From NCBI GenBank assembly GCA_900557405.1, contig USSF01000068.1, positions 1 through 10,544 of the forward strand: a DNA stretch of 10,544 nucleotides. The letters run 5' to 3'. Below the pieces are notes generated by a model. It searched no databases and had not been told where the DNA came from. It saw only the letters and a list, made by a program, of their open reading frames with translations. This document shows positions 1-8,300 of this stretch, in pieces. The translations under genes were made by a program, and so were the position numbers. The DNA comes from an uncultured Prevotella sp. Lineage in GTDB: Bacteria > Bacteroidota > Bacteroidia > Bacteroidales > Bacteroidaceae. Position 1 is the first letter of the stretch, and each line of letters begins with the position of its first letter.

Positions 1-50
1 GAGGTCGGAAAACGAAAGTAGGAAGAAAACTGCTTCGTTTTCCTCCTACT
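1..50 (-). terminator. Hairpin terminator after the efflux operon
   Basis: Bases 17-30 pair with 37-50 to give a 14-bp stem with one mismatch (a24 opposite c43) and a 6-base loop at 31-36. On the minus strand this hairpin starts about 50 bases after the transporter stop codon and is followed by a T-rich run (TTTCGTTTTCC, read on the minus strand), as expected for a Rho-independent terminator. A second perfect 10-bp pairing, 7-16 with 34-43, overlaps the first and would compete with it. The terminator role is inferred from shape and position. Confidence 0.65.
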
Positions 51-73
51 CGATTATGTCTGAATCTCAAATT

Positions 74-122
74 TTGATTCTTCATTCTTAATTCTTCATT
101 CTTCATTCTTCATTCTCCATTC
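74..122. repeat. Heptamer tandem repeat, about 7 copies
   Basis: Seven adjacent 7-base units lie here on the plus strand: ttgattc, ttcattc, ttaattc, three more ttcattc, then tccattc. A further degenerate copy, tcctctc, follows at 123-129. The array covers the stop codon and final codons of the transporter gene (stop at 103-105), so the protein end is written in repeat sequence. Simple arrays like this can change copy number by slipped-strand mispairing. Confidence 0.85.
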
Positions 123-1767
123 TCCTCTCCTTTCTAAGTTGCTTCAGTTTCCTTTGCCGTATGAATCCGTGGTATACCCTCATGCCAACCGTAGGCCACG
201 CCGGGATATGCTTTATCTGATGGCGCACCATAGGAATATCCCATAAAAGCATCAGCACGGCGAAGAAAAGTCCGGCAATAAGCGTCCAACCGAAGAGAAT
301 CTTCACGCTCTGCGCAAGGAACCCCTCCACGATTCCATCCATCAAACGGGGAAAATCCACCTGTTGTGCGCTGAGTTTTACGCTGTTGATATATCCCGAA
401 CAACGTGCGAAACCGTCGGCAACGAAGTATCTCAACCCAAACCCATGGAGCGCTGCACCGACGAGTCCGCCGATGAACATGTGAAGCACGTTGAACACCG
501 ACAGTGCCTGGAAGAAATACTCGAACGACATTATCTCGTGCAGACACCACATAAAGGCGATGCACAACACGGCATAGCTGAAACCGCGCCACAGTAGAGG
601 CATGCGCAGCTGCACGATGCTGATGTTGGAGTCCACGAGGAAATAGAAAGCGCCGGCATACAGACAGAAGGCGAAGAGGGCGAGGGCGATAAGCTTGTAT
701 ACGTTCCAGCGCATCAGCTTCAGCCATCCGAGCGAAAAGAGACATCCGGCCACGATTCCCGGCAACGACCATTGGTTCAGCGCCTCGTATGTATGGTCGG
801 CGTAGTGCATCACCTCTACGTAATACACCATCTCCAGTACGTGTTCGCATGAGAACAGCGCCTCCACCACTCCGATGAGCAGAATCACGGGCACCACATT
901 GTGATACGTCCACATTGCCGGCTCTATATAGGGATTCGGATGATGGAACATGCGTTGCAGACAGATGGCGAGAGTGATTAGCACGGTTCCAGTGACGAGC
1001 CGGAAATGCGGCGAATGCCACCAGTCGAGCCAGTCGCCATAGTTGAGCAGCCATGCCGTCTGCAGCCACAGGGCGCACCAGAGCAATGCCCCGAACCAGT
1101 CTATCCCTTTGAGCGGCACAATCTTGGGCATTGCATGAAACGGCCTTGTAAGCACAGCCTGCACCAGCAACACAAGCAGCATCAGGGCGCAGACAAGCCA
1201 GTGCATATATGTCCAGTGCATCTCAAAGGCGAACCATGCGGCTAAGAAGCCCGTCACCTCTATTGATGTGAGCAATACGATATGCAAGATAGGGAAGAAC
1301 ACACCGAAGTCGCGCTTCGGCGTCATCCACAACTGTATGTTCGACATACATTCAAACGTGCCTTGTATCTTTGCCATTCCACACACCACGCACAATGCCC
1401 ACAGCAGCGGAAGGGGCATTCTTATCGTGGCGAGCAGGTTGCAGACGAAGACGACTGCCGCCGCTACCATCAGCAGCAGTTTGTTGGTGAAGCGGAACTT
1501 CATGCGGAACAGCACGGGGAAATACAACGCCATGCCGATGAGCGTGGCATACAGACACATCTGCACGTCCTCGCGCATGATGCCCCATTCGCCCACGATA
1601 TTGTTCATCGCACCGAGATACATGCCGTTGGAGAACTGGAAGCAGAATGCCATCAGCACGTATATCCACGGCCTTATCCATCGCGGCACGAAGTCGTGAT
1701 ACATTGGCATGGCGAACGTCATGGGCGGTCCGCCAGCCTGTGGCTTCTTTTTTTCGGTATTGTCCAT
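103..1767 (-). CDS. DHA2/EmrB-like MFS transporter, inner-membrane part of the efflux pump
   Basis: This is the probable proton-driven exporter of a tripartite drug or metabolite pump, working with the adaptor and channel genes upstream. The protein has 554 residues and about 14 hydrophobic segments (roughly 33-52, 70-88, 96-113, 119-135, 155-180, 188-206, 223-242, 257-271, 290-312, 333-349, 356-377, 391-412, 422-443, 488-509). That is the count expected for the 14-helix DHA2 family. A GIDWFGALLW stretch (221-230) resembles the DW-x-G segment opening helix 7 in EmrB/QacA proteins. The usual motif A after helix 2 and the GP-rich motif C in helix 5 are hardly recognisable. I chose the ATG at 1767, five bases after the adaptor stop codon and behind an AAGGAATAGGG purine run. 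A GTG at 1791 would add eight residues and overlap the adaptor. The tail is basic and ends in repeat-encoded residues. The substrate cannot be told from sequence. Confidence 0.88.
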   Translation of the reverse strand: MDNTEKKKPQAGGPPMTFAMPMYHDFVPRWIRPWIYVLMAFCFQFSNGMYLGAMNNIVGEWGIMREDVQMCLYATLIGMALYFPVLFRMKFRFTNKLLLMVAAAVVFVCNLLATIRMPLPLLWALCVVCGMAKIQGTFECMSNIQLWMTPKRDFGVFFPILHIVLLTSIEVTGFLAAWFAFEMHWTYMHWLVCALMLLVLLVQAVLTRPFHAMPKIVPLKGIDWFGALLWCALWLQTAWLLNYGDWLDWWHSPHFRLVTGTVLITLAICLQRMFHHPNPYIEPAMWTYHNVVPVILLIGVVEALFSCEHVLEMVYYVEVMHYADHTYEALNQWSLPGIVAGCLFSLGWLKLMRWNVYKLIALALFAFCLYAGAFYFLVDSNISIVQLRMPLLWRGFSYAVLCIAFMWCLHEIMSFEYFFQALSVFNVLHMFIGGLVGAALHGFGLRYFVADGFARCSGYINSVKLSAQQVDFPRLMDGIVEGFLAQSVKILFGWTLIAGLFFAVLMLLWDIPMVRHQIKHIPAWPTVGMRVYHGFIRQRKLKQLRKERRMENEE

Positions 1768-1772
1768 CAGCC

Positions 1773-2804
1773 CTATTCCTTTATCGTACACTCCACGTTC
1801 ATTCCTGCACGCAGTCTGCCCAACGTCTTTGTGTCGCCTTCAAGATGGATGCGCACAGGGATGCGCTGCTCCACTTTCACGAAGTTTCCAGTAGCGTTGT
1901 CTTGTGGTATTATGGAGAATGCCGAGCCTGTGGCGTCGCTGATGCGTTCCACCCTGCCTTCGAATTCCATTCCTGGCACGGCATCGGCTGTAACCTTCAC
2001 CTTCGAACCTACATGGATGCCGGGCAACTGCGTCTCGCGATAGTTCGCCACGACCCAAAGCTCCGAATTGTCCACGATTTCCACCATCGTCTGTCCGGGC
2101 TGTACGAGCTGTCCCACGTGTATGTCCTTCTTGCCCACCACTCCGTCGGCGGTAGCGATTATCACGGTGTATGAGAGGTTGAGGCGGGCAATCTGTATCT
2201 GCGCTTGTGCCACTTTCATCGAGGCGTGGTTCTGCGACAGACGGTGTCCCTGCTCCTGCTCTGTGCGCGTCAGTGTGGCGCGGCTCCTCATGGTCTGCTC
2301 GTAACGGGCCTTGGTGGCAAGATAGTTCGTATGCACCTGGTCATACTGCTGTCTGGTCACGGCGTCGCTCTTCAGAAGCTGGGCGTAGCGCTGGTCGTCC
2401 TGACGTGCGTTCTCGAATCTTGCGCGTGCCTCGTCCACTCCGGCATCCATCGCGCTCATGTTCTGCCTTGTTGCCCCGATGCCCGACTCCGTGGCGTCGC
2501 CTCCAGCCGTTTCACGCTGCAGGTTAGCTTCTGCCTGTGCGAGCTGCAGCCGGTATTCGCTGTCTTCTATTATTACCAGCGTATCGCCTTTGTGCACCGG
2601 CTGGTATTCGTTGAACCGTATTTCCTTTATGAATCCTCCCACGCGTGTGTTCACCGGTGTGATGTGCTGTGCCACGGTGGCATTGTCGGTATATTCTCCG
2701 TCGCCGAAGTGTACGAAATGGTCTACCACAAGCCACACTCCGGCTATGAGGATAATGAGGACGAATGTGTTGTATATCGTTCGCAAAAGTTTCTTCTTGT
2801 CCAT
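1773..2804 (-). CDS. HlyD/EmrA-family periplasmic adaptor (membrane fusion protein)
   Basis: This 343-residue adaptor would bridge the inner-membrane transporter and the TolC-like channel across the periplasm. One N-terminal membrane anchor (about 12-30) is followed by the first half of a lipoyl-like domain (about 42-80, containing TPVNTRVGGFIKEI). Next comes a long Ala/Gln/Glu/Arg-rich coiled-coil hairpin (about 83-208), then the second lipoyl half (212-245, with DGVVGKKDIHVGQLVQPGQ). A beta-barrel domain follows (about 249-320). The stretch ATGNFVKVEQRIPVRI (304-319) is a hallmark of EmrA-type adaptors. The protein is somewhat shorter than E. coli EmrA, which is about 390 residues. Its stop codon is five bases before the transporter ATG, so translation is probably coupled. 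A 99-base AT-rich gap separates it from the tolC-like gene; I see no clear promoter there, so the three genes are probably one transcript. The start ATG at 2804 has only a weak purine-rich AAGAAG upstream. Confidence 0.94.
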   Translation of the reverse strand: MDKKKLLRTIYNTFVLIILIAGVWLVVDHFVHFGDGEYTDNATVAQHITPVNTRVGGFIKEIRFNEYQPVHKGDTLVIIEDSEYRLQLAQAEANLQRETAGGDATESGIGATRQNMSAMDAGVDEARARFENARQDDQRYAQLLKSDAVTRQQYDQVHTNYLATKARYEQTMRSRATLTRTEQEQGHRLSQNHASMKVAQAQIQIARLNLSYTVIIATADGVVGKKDIHVGQLVQPGQTMVEIVDNSELWVVANYRETQLPGIHVGSKVKVTADAVPGMEFEGRVERISDATGSAFSIIPQDNATGNFVKVEQRIPVRIHLEGDTKTLGRLRAGMNVECTIKE

Positions 2805-2903
2805 GATTTCTTCTTTGTTTATGGTTTTCCTGTATATTATAGGATAAACCTGTTTTTATGTATTTTCTGTTTTTGATTCTGGATGTTATATGTAGTCCGG
2901 CTG

Positions 2904-4211
2904 TCAGATACTTCCTGCCACATACCTTATATTATAATAGGTATATGCGATGTTTATCCTGGCGTTTATCTCCTGCAGTTCGGCGTTGAGCTTTATGTTC
3001 GATGCGTCGATCATGTCGGTGATGAGCGCCAGCTGGTTGAGGTAGCGGTTGTTCACCACGTTGTAGTTCTGCTGCGCCAGTTCCACGCTCTTCTGCTGTG
3101 TGTGCAGTTCGGCGAAGGCCTGCCTGTGCATCGTGTATGCCTGCTGCATGCTGTTGTCCACAGCCTCGCCTGCCATGGCATGTGTGTCGTGGCTCTGCCG
3201 CAGTTGTTCCTTTGCCTTCCTCACGCTCTTGTTGCTCTTGAAGAGCGAACTGATGCTGTATTTCACTCCCACTCCCACATACCATATGTTGAAATTCTTG
3301 TCGATGGGCGGGATGTCATAGTTGAACGGCCCTGTGAAATTGTCTGCCGCTACGATTGCCACCTTCGGCAGCATTTCGCTCTTTGCGAGCTTGAGCTGCT
3401 GTTCCGCCATCTTCACGCCCAGTGCTGCCTGTCGTATCTGCGGAGAGTTGCCGGCGGCTTCTGCCTGCAGATTCTTCTCCATGAGGTTGTCATCCTCAAT
3501 GTTGTCGAGCGTCATGCTGGGCACAACAATGGTGTTCTCCAGTCCTATCGTGTTGCAGAGCTGGTGGTTCATTATGCTCTTCTGGTCTTCGAGCCGGCGT
3601 TTGCCCAGCTTCAGCGATTCCATCTGCAGCTCATAGCGCGTCACGTCGTTCTTCAGCGCCATTCCCTGTGCCTGTCTCGACTTTATGTCGGCAATGAGCT
3701 TTTCGGTCAGAGCTATGTTGCTGTCGTATACCTTTATGCCGTTTTCCAGCTTCAGCAGTTCGAGATACTGTCCGAGTGCGATTAAGCGCATCTGGTTCCG
3801 TGTCATCTCCACGGCGTTTTCGCTTTGCGCCCGCTGCAGTTCGGCGAGCCTTATGCCGCTGCTTATGGCTCCTCCGGCATAAATCACCTGCTGCGCCTCA
3901 AGTGCGAAGGAGTTGCCGAAGTGAGGCTGGCTTAGTCCGCGTGCATTGCCGAAGTCGCGGTCGGTCATCAGTACGTTTCCGTTGTAGCTTGCCGCCAGTG
4001 AAGCGTTGATGTCGGGTAGCCGCCGGCTTCGTGCCTCTTCTATCCCCCGGATTGCCACGTCCACTCCTGTCTTCTGCATCCGCAGGGTCTTGCTTCCTGT
4101 CTCCACGAGGCCGAAGAGTTCGCCGATGGTCATGCTACGTTGTGTCTGCGCCGCTGCGTCGGCCGCACAAAGCATACCGATACAGGCGCAGAATAATAAT
4201 CTTTTTTGCAT
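2904..4211 (-). CDS. TolC-family outer-membrane efflux channel
   Basis: This is a 435-residue outer-membrane factor that would form the trimeric exit duct of the pump. An N-terminal signal peptide (hydrophobic 5-18, probable cut after Ala21) is followed by two similar halves (about 27-225 and 235-430). That is the internal duplication expected for TolC proteins, each half giving long helices and two short outer-membrane strands. Predicted strand segments include SFALEAQQVIYAGGAI (101-116) and IWYVGVGVKYSISSLF (309-324). The pattern of aromatic residue plus Gly ('xxQxIYAGG', 'VGVxxxxxLF') is typical of the family. The long polar helices are rich in Gln, Ala and Leu. There is no lipobox, so unlike OprM-type channels it is not predicted to be lipidated. 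It is the first gene of the operon, and the start ATG at 4211 has no clear Shine-Dalgarno, as is common in Bacteroidetes. Confidence 0.94.
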   Translation of the reverse strand: MQKRLLFCACIGMLCAADAAAQTQRSMTIGELFGLVETGSKTLRMQKTGVDVAIRGIEEARSRRLPDINASLAASYNGNVLMTDRDFGNARGLSQPHFGNSFALEAQQVIYAGGAISSGIRLAELQRAQSENAVEMTRNQMRLIALGQYLELLKLENGIKVYDSNIALTEKLIADIKSRQAQGMALKNDVTRYELQMESLKLGKRRLEDQKSIMNHQLCNTIGLENTIVVPSMTLDNIEDDNLMEKNLQAEAAGNSPQIRQAALGVKMAEQQLKLAKSEMLPKVAIVAADNFTGPFNYDIPPIDKNFNIWYVGVGVKYSISSLFKSNKSVRKAKEQLRQSHDTHAMAGEAVDNSMQQAYTMHRQAFAELHTQQKSVELAQQNYNVVNNRYLNQLALITDMIDASNIKLNAELQEINARINIAYTYYNIRYVAGSI

Positions 4212-4254
4212 GTCTGTTTTGTTTGAAATGATGTTATACTCTGAATTCCGGTTG

Positions 4255-4262
4255 CAAAATTA
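4255..4262 (-). promoter_or_regulatory. Bacteroidetes -7 promoter element for the efflux operon
   Basis: Read on the minus strand, these bases are TAATTTTG, a perfect match to the Bacteroidetes -7 consensus TAnnTTTG, followed by CA. It lies 43 bases upstream of the channel ATG and predicts a leader of about 35-40 bases. Only a weak TTAG is seen near the -33 position, which may mean the promoter needs an activator such as the divergent AraC protein. Confidence 0.6.
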
Positions 4263-4350
4263 CGCATTTCCTGATTGTCTCTAATTTTAAATAATTCCCC
4301 AGCAATGGGATATTTCGGAACTTTTATGCTGCTTTACACCATAAAATGCC

Positions 4351-4358
4351 GATATTTG
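4351..4358 (+). promoter_or_regulatory. Probable -7 promoter element for the AraC-family gene
   Basis: GATATTTG followed by CA matches TAnnTTTG at five of six conserved positions. It sits 54 bases before the regulator ATG. The expected -33 TTTG/TTG is not evident at the right spacing. The two divergent -7 elements are about 90 bases apart, so one bound regulator could affect both. Confidence 0.45.
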
Positions 4359-4412
4359 CAGTCGAAAACGGAATCAAAGAAATAAAAGACAATTACAATA
4401 GAAGGATAACGA

Positions 4413-5270
4413 ATGGAACTAAAAGATTTTGAGATGCGGCCCATGCACAATAGTTTTCTGGGCGAAGGCACGTTTGATGAATGGAGCGAAGAGCCTACGG
4501 TAATCAGCTGTGGCATGATAGCGCTGTGCACCGAAGGGGAGGCTTCCGTCAGCGTAAACTTCTCCGCGTGGAAACTGAAGAAGGGTTCGGTGATAACCTT
4601 CTTCCCCAACGACCATATCGTTTTGAACAGCAAGAGCGTGGATTTCAGGGCGGAAATCCTGAGATACGACGCGTCGCTGCTGCGTGAAGCAAGTCTGCAG
4701 CTCGAGCAGACCGTATATTCACAGCTGAAGACCGACCGCTGCCGCACGGAGTCGGAGGTGCTCACAAGTATCATAACCAATATGTTCTCCCTGCTCCGTA
4801 TCTATTTCCGGCAGGATGGCTGCATCTGTCTCGACCAGCTGGTGATGCTCCAGCTTAAGGCTTTCTTTCTCGGCTTCTACGATTATCTTTATCGCAACCC
4901 AGAGGAGAAGAACACCGAAGAGGGGAGTCCGCGCACGAGGGAGCTATTCAACCGCTTCATGCGTGTGCTCGAAAACCGCTACCGCGAGTCGCGCGACGTG
5001 GCATACTACGCCGAAGCCCTCAATATCTCGTCGAAATACCTCAACACCCTGGCGCAGCGCATGACCGGCCACAATGTGAAGGCGCTCATCAACCATTATG
5101 TGGTATTGCAGATAAAGCAGTCGCTCATGGCCGAAGAGAAATCCGCCAAGGAGATTGCCGCCGACTACAGGTTCAGCGATTTCTCCTTCTTCTGCCGCTA
5201 CTTCAAGCAGCACACGGGGATGACCCCTCAGCAGTTCCGTAAAAACAAGCCCCACCAAAGTATTACATAG
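4413..5270 (+). CDS. AraC-family transcriptional regulator
   Basis: This 285-residue protein has an N-terminal cupin-like sensor domain (about 10-95). That domain includes GEASVSVNFSAWKLKKGSV (42-60) and a FFPNDHIV strand typical of Bacteroidales AraC proteins. A helical linker follows (about 97-175), then a C-terminal double helix-turn-helix DNA-binding domain (about 180-278). The first HTH is near 197-216 (YYAEALNISSKYLNTLAQRM). The second is near 244-266, with the family signature around SDFSFFCRYFKQHTGMTPQQFR (255-276). The start is supported by a good AAGGA ribosome site 7-8 bases before the ATG, stronger than at the neighbours. It is divergent from the pump operon across about 200 bases, and this regulator/TolC/HlyD/MFS arrangement is familiar in Bacteroidales, so control of the pump is the simplest inference. 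It could instead, or also, control the beta-helix gene 111 bases downstream. The ligand is unknown. Confidence 0.94.
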   Translation: MELKDFEMRPMHNSFLGEGTFDEWSEEPTVISCGMIALCTEGEASVSVNFSAWKLKKGSVITFFPNDHIVLNSKSVDFRAEILRYDASLLREASLQLEQTVYSQLKTDRCRTESEVLTSIITNMFSLLRIYFRQDGCICLDQLVMLQLKAFFLGFYDYLYRNPEEKNTEEGSPRTRELFNRFMRVLENRYRESRDVAYYAEALNISSKYLNTLAQRMTGHNVKALINHYVVLQIKQSLMAEEKSAKEIAADYRFSDFSFFCRYFKQHTGMTPQQFRKNKPHQSIT

Positions 5271-5301
5271 CCAAGGGCAGAGCGTCTGAAATATAAAGAC
5301 C

Positions 5302-5317
5302 GGTATGATGCTGGTAT
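5302..5317 (+). promoter_or_regulatory. Direct GGTAT repeat, candidate activator site
   Basis: GGTAT occurs at 5302-5306 and again at 5313-5317, exactly 11 bases (one helical turn) apart. The pair lies just upstream of the predicted -7 element of the beta-helix gene, where an AraC-type activator binding two half-sites would sit. This rests on position and spacing only. The same repeat is not seen in the divergent tolC/araC region. Confidence 0.25.
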
Positions 5318-5331
5318 TGCAGAATTTTTAG

Positions 5332-5339
5332 TAACTTAG
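5332..5339 (+). promoter_or_regulatory. Probable -7 promoter element for the beta-helix gene
   Basis: TAACTTAG matches TAnnTTTG at five of six conserved positions and is 42 bases before the start codon, giving a leader of roughly 36 bases. No convincing -33 element is present at the usual spacing. This suggests the gene can be transcribed independently of the upstream regulator gene, although no terminator is seen between the two. Confidence 0.45.
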
Positions 5340-5381
5340 CACCCGAAAACAAACGAACTTTATAAAACAGACACACAGTAT

Positions 5382-8300
5382 ATGAACAAGAGAAAGATTA
5401 TTCTGATGTCAATCGCATTGACTCTTTCCGCATCGGTATGGGCCGGCGGAAAGAAGAAGCAGGTGTTCATCCCGATGGACTATTCCTCATGCGGATACCA
5501 CGCCTCCGAAGGCGGCATACCCGACGTGAGGAACGCAGTGGTGGTGGGCAACACCGAGGGAGATTGCAGCCTGCGCCTGCAAAGGGCGATAGACTACGTA
5601 TCACAGCTGAAGCCCGACAAGAACGGACACCGCGGCACCATACTCATCGGCGAAGGCACGTTCCATCTTGACCATGCGCTGCGGATTTCCACCTCGGGAG
5701 TGGTGATACGCGGCATGGGCAAGGGCAGGACGCGCCTCGTGAAGAGAGGCTTCGACCGCGGAGCGCTGATATACATCGAGGGAAGGAACCTGCCCACTGC
5801 AGGCGACACCATTGCCATTGCCGACCCGAAACTGTCGGCCGGCAGCAGTAGGCTGACTCTGGATGCCGCCCCGAAGCTGAAGGCCGGTGACAGGATAACG
5901 ATCCTGCGCCCCTCCACGAAAGAATGGATAGCCGCACTGAAATGCAACGACTTCGGCGGCGGACTGGACTACACGGGATGGAAGCCGACGGATATCGACA
6001 TGACATGGCACAGGACGGTGAGCGCCGTTGAAGGCAACGCCATCTCGCTGGATGCCCCACTGACCATGACAATCGACCGTAAATACGGTTCTGCAATGGT
6101 CATCACATCATATAATAGGGGAGAGATAAAGGAATGTGGCGTGGAGAACCTCACACTGGAATCAGCCCACAACGACTGGAACCCGAAGGATGAAGACCAC
6201 TGCTGGGACGGCATACGCATGGATTGCGCAACAGACTGCTGGGTGCGCCGCGTGGACTTCAGGCATTTCGCAGGGAGTGCCGTGAACCTGCAGAAGCAGA
6301 CCCGCCGCGTGACGGTGGAGGACTGTGTGGCGGCCGAACCCGTTTCGGAAACGGGGGGATGGCGCCGCAGGGTGTTCCTGACGCGCGGAGAGCAGAACCT
6401 CTTCCAGCGCTGCGTTTCGAAAGACGGATACCATGACTTCGCCGCAGACTACTGTGCCGCCGGTCCGAATGCTTTCGTGCAGTGCGACGGCGAGGGCTCG
6501 CTCAGTTTCAGCGGCAGCGTAGGCTCCTGGGCCCCCGGGCTCCTCTTCGACGTGGTGAACATCGAGGGCAACGACCTGGCGTTCCGCAACATGGAGAACT
6601 GGCAGATGGGAACCGGATGGAACACCGCCAACAGTATGTTCTGGCAGTGCACCGCATCCACCATCTACTGCTATTCGCCCGACGAAGACGACTGCTGCAG
6701 CGCCAATGCCTGCTGGGGAACGATGACCGGAAACGGTGAATGGACGAGCAGCAACGACGCTGTGACACCGCGCAGCCTCTTCTACTCGCAGCTGCACGAC
6801 CGTCTTGGCGACCGGGCTAACAACGGCTACGTATATAACAGGAACATCTCGGCATCGAGCAGTCCCACTATCGAAGTGGCGCAGAAGCTCGCCATGGAAT
6901 CCGTCACCACACCGCGCGTCACCATCGAGATGTGGATGGACTCAATACCATACACTGCCAGTCTGGCGGCAAGCGGACTGAAAGACATCGACGACATCAA
7001 ATCGAAGTCCATCAAAAACGCCACCGCAACGAATAAGCAAGACACAGAGAACACCGGCAGCTACGCCATTACCGATGGACATATCACCCACAACGGCCGC
7101 CTCATCGTGGGCAACCGCTACGCCATCCCCTGGTGGAACGGCAGGACGAAAGACAATTTCATAGCCAAGGGAGCCAAACCCGCCATCACACGCTTCGTGC
7201 CGGGACGTGAGGGCATGGGCTGGACAGACCGCATAGACTCCGTGGCAAGCTATCTCAAGAAGAACGGCTTCTGTATGCTCGACCAGCACTACGGACTCTG
7301 GTACGATCTGCGCCGCATCGACCACGAGAGGGTGAAGCGCGCCGACGGCGAAGTGAGTGCCCCGTTCTATGAGCAGCCATTCGCCCGCAGCGGCAAGGGC
7401 AGGGCATGGGACGGACTGAGCCTCTACGACCTGACCAGACCGAACGAATGGTACTGGCAGCGCGAACGCGAATTCGCACAGGCCGGAGCTAAGGCCGGAC
7501 TGCTGCTCTTCAACCAGAACTACTTCCAGCACAACATCATCGAGGCAGGTGCCCACTGGGTGGACGCCCCGTGGCGACCGGTGAACAACGTCAACCACAC
7601 GAGTTTCCCCGAGCCTGTGCCTTTCGCCGGCGACAAGCGCGTGTTCATGGCGGAACAGTTCTATAACGAGACCGACCCAGCCCTGCGACCCCTCCACAAA
7701 AGCTACATACGCATGTGTCTCGACCAACTGAAGGACAACGAGAACGTGGTGCAACTCATCAGTGAGGAATACACCGGACCGCTCCACTTCACACGGTTCT
7801 GGCTCCAGACCATAGCCGAATGGGAACGTGAGACCGGCCGTCACCCGATGATAGCCCTCAGCTGCACCAAGGATGCACAGGATTCCATCTTGGCCGACCC
7901 CGAACTGTCAAAGCTCGTGGATATCATCGACATACGCTACTGGCATTATAACACCGACGGACTCTGGGCTCCGCCAGCCGGCAAGAACATGGCTCCGCGC
8001 CAGTTCATGCGCAAGATGAAGGTGGGCAAGACGGGTTACAGAGAGGCATACAAGGCAGTGCGCGAATACAAGGACGCATATCCGCAGAAGGCAGTTACCT
8101 TCTTCGCCCAGCAATACCCTGCATACGGTTGGGCGGTGCTGATGGCAGGCGGTTCGCTGCCCAATATCCCCGTGACCGACCGGAAGTTCCTCGGCGACGC
8201 AGCCAAGATGTACGTGATGGCAAACGACGGCGGCGATGACTCCTTCGACCTCCTCGGCAACCCCTCCGTAGGCTACATCATCTACACCCACAACGCCCGC

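Noticed and set aside
74..129. CRISPR array
   Set aside because: The units are 7 bases long and directly adjacent with no spacers, and no cas gene is present.
134..1078. Long minus-strand open frame of about 314 residues inside the transporter gene
   Set aside because: It is in another frame of a clear 14-helix membrane protein, is Arg/His-rich and has no domain pattern. It is a shadow of the real gene.
1768..1791. GTG start at 1791 for the transporter
   Set aside because: It would overlap the adaptor by 19 bases. The ATG at 1767 follows the adaptor stop by five bases and has a purine-rich ribosome site.
2805..2903. Weak hairpin or internal promoter between the channel and adaptor genes
   Set aside because: The best stems are 5-6 bp and AT-rich, and there is no good TAnnTTTG element on the minus strand, so neither can be claimed.
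2883..3785. Plus-strand open frame of about 300 residues opposite the TolC-family gene
   Set aside because: Its composition (Val/Leu/His/Cys-rich) is the usual antisense reading of the channel's codons, with no start signal or recognisable family.
6942..7844. Minus-strand open frame of about 300 residues opposite the beta-helix gene
   Set aside because: Antisense shadow caused by GC-rich codon use. The plus-strand protein is continuous and matches known folds.
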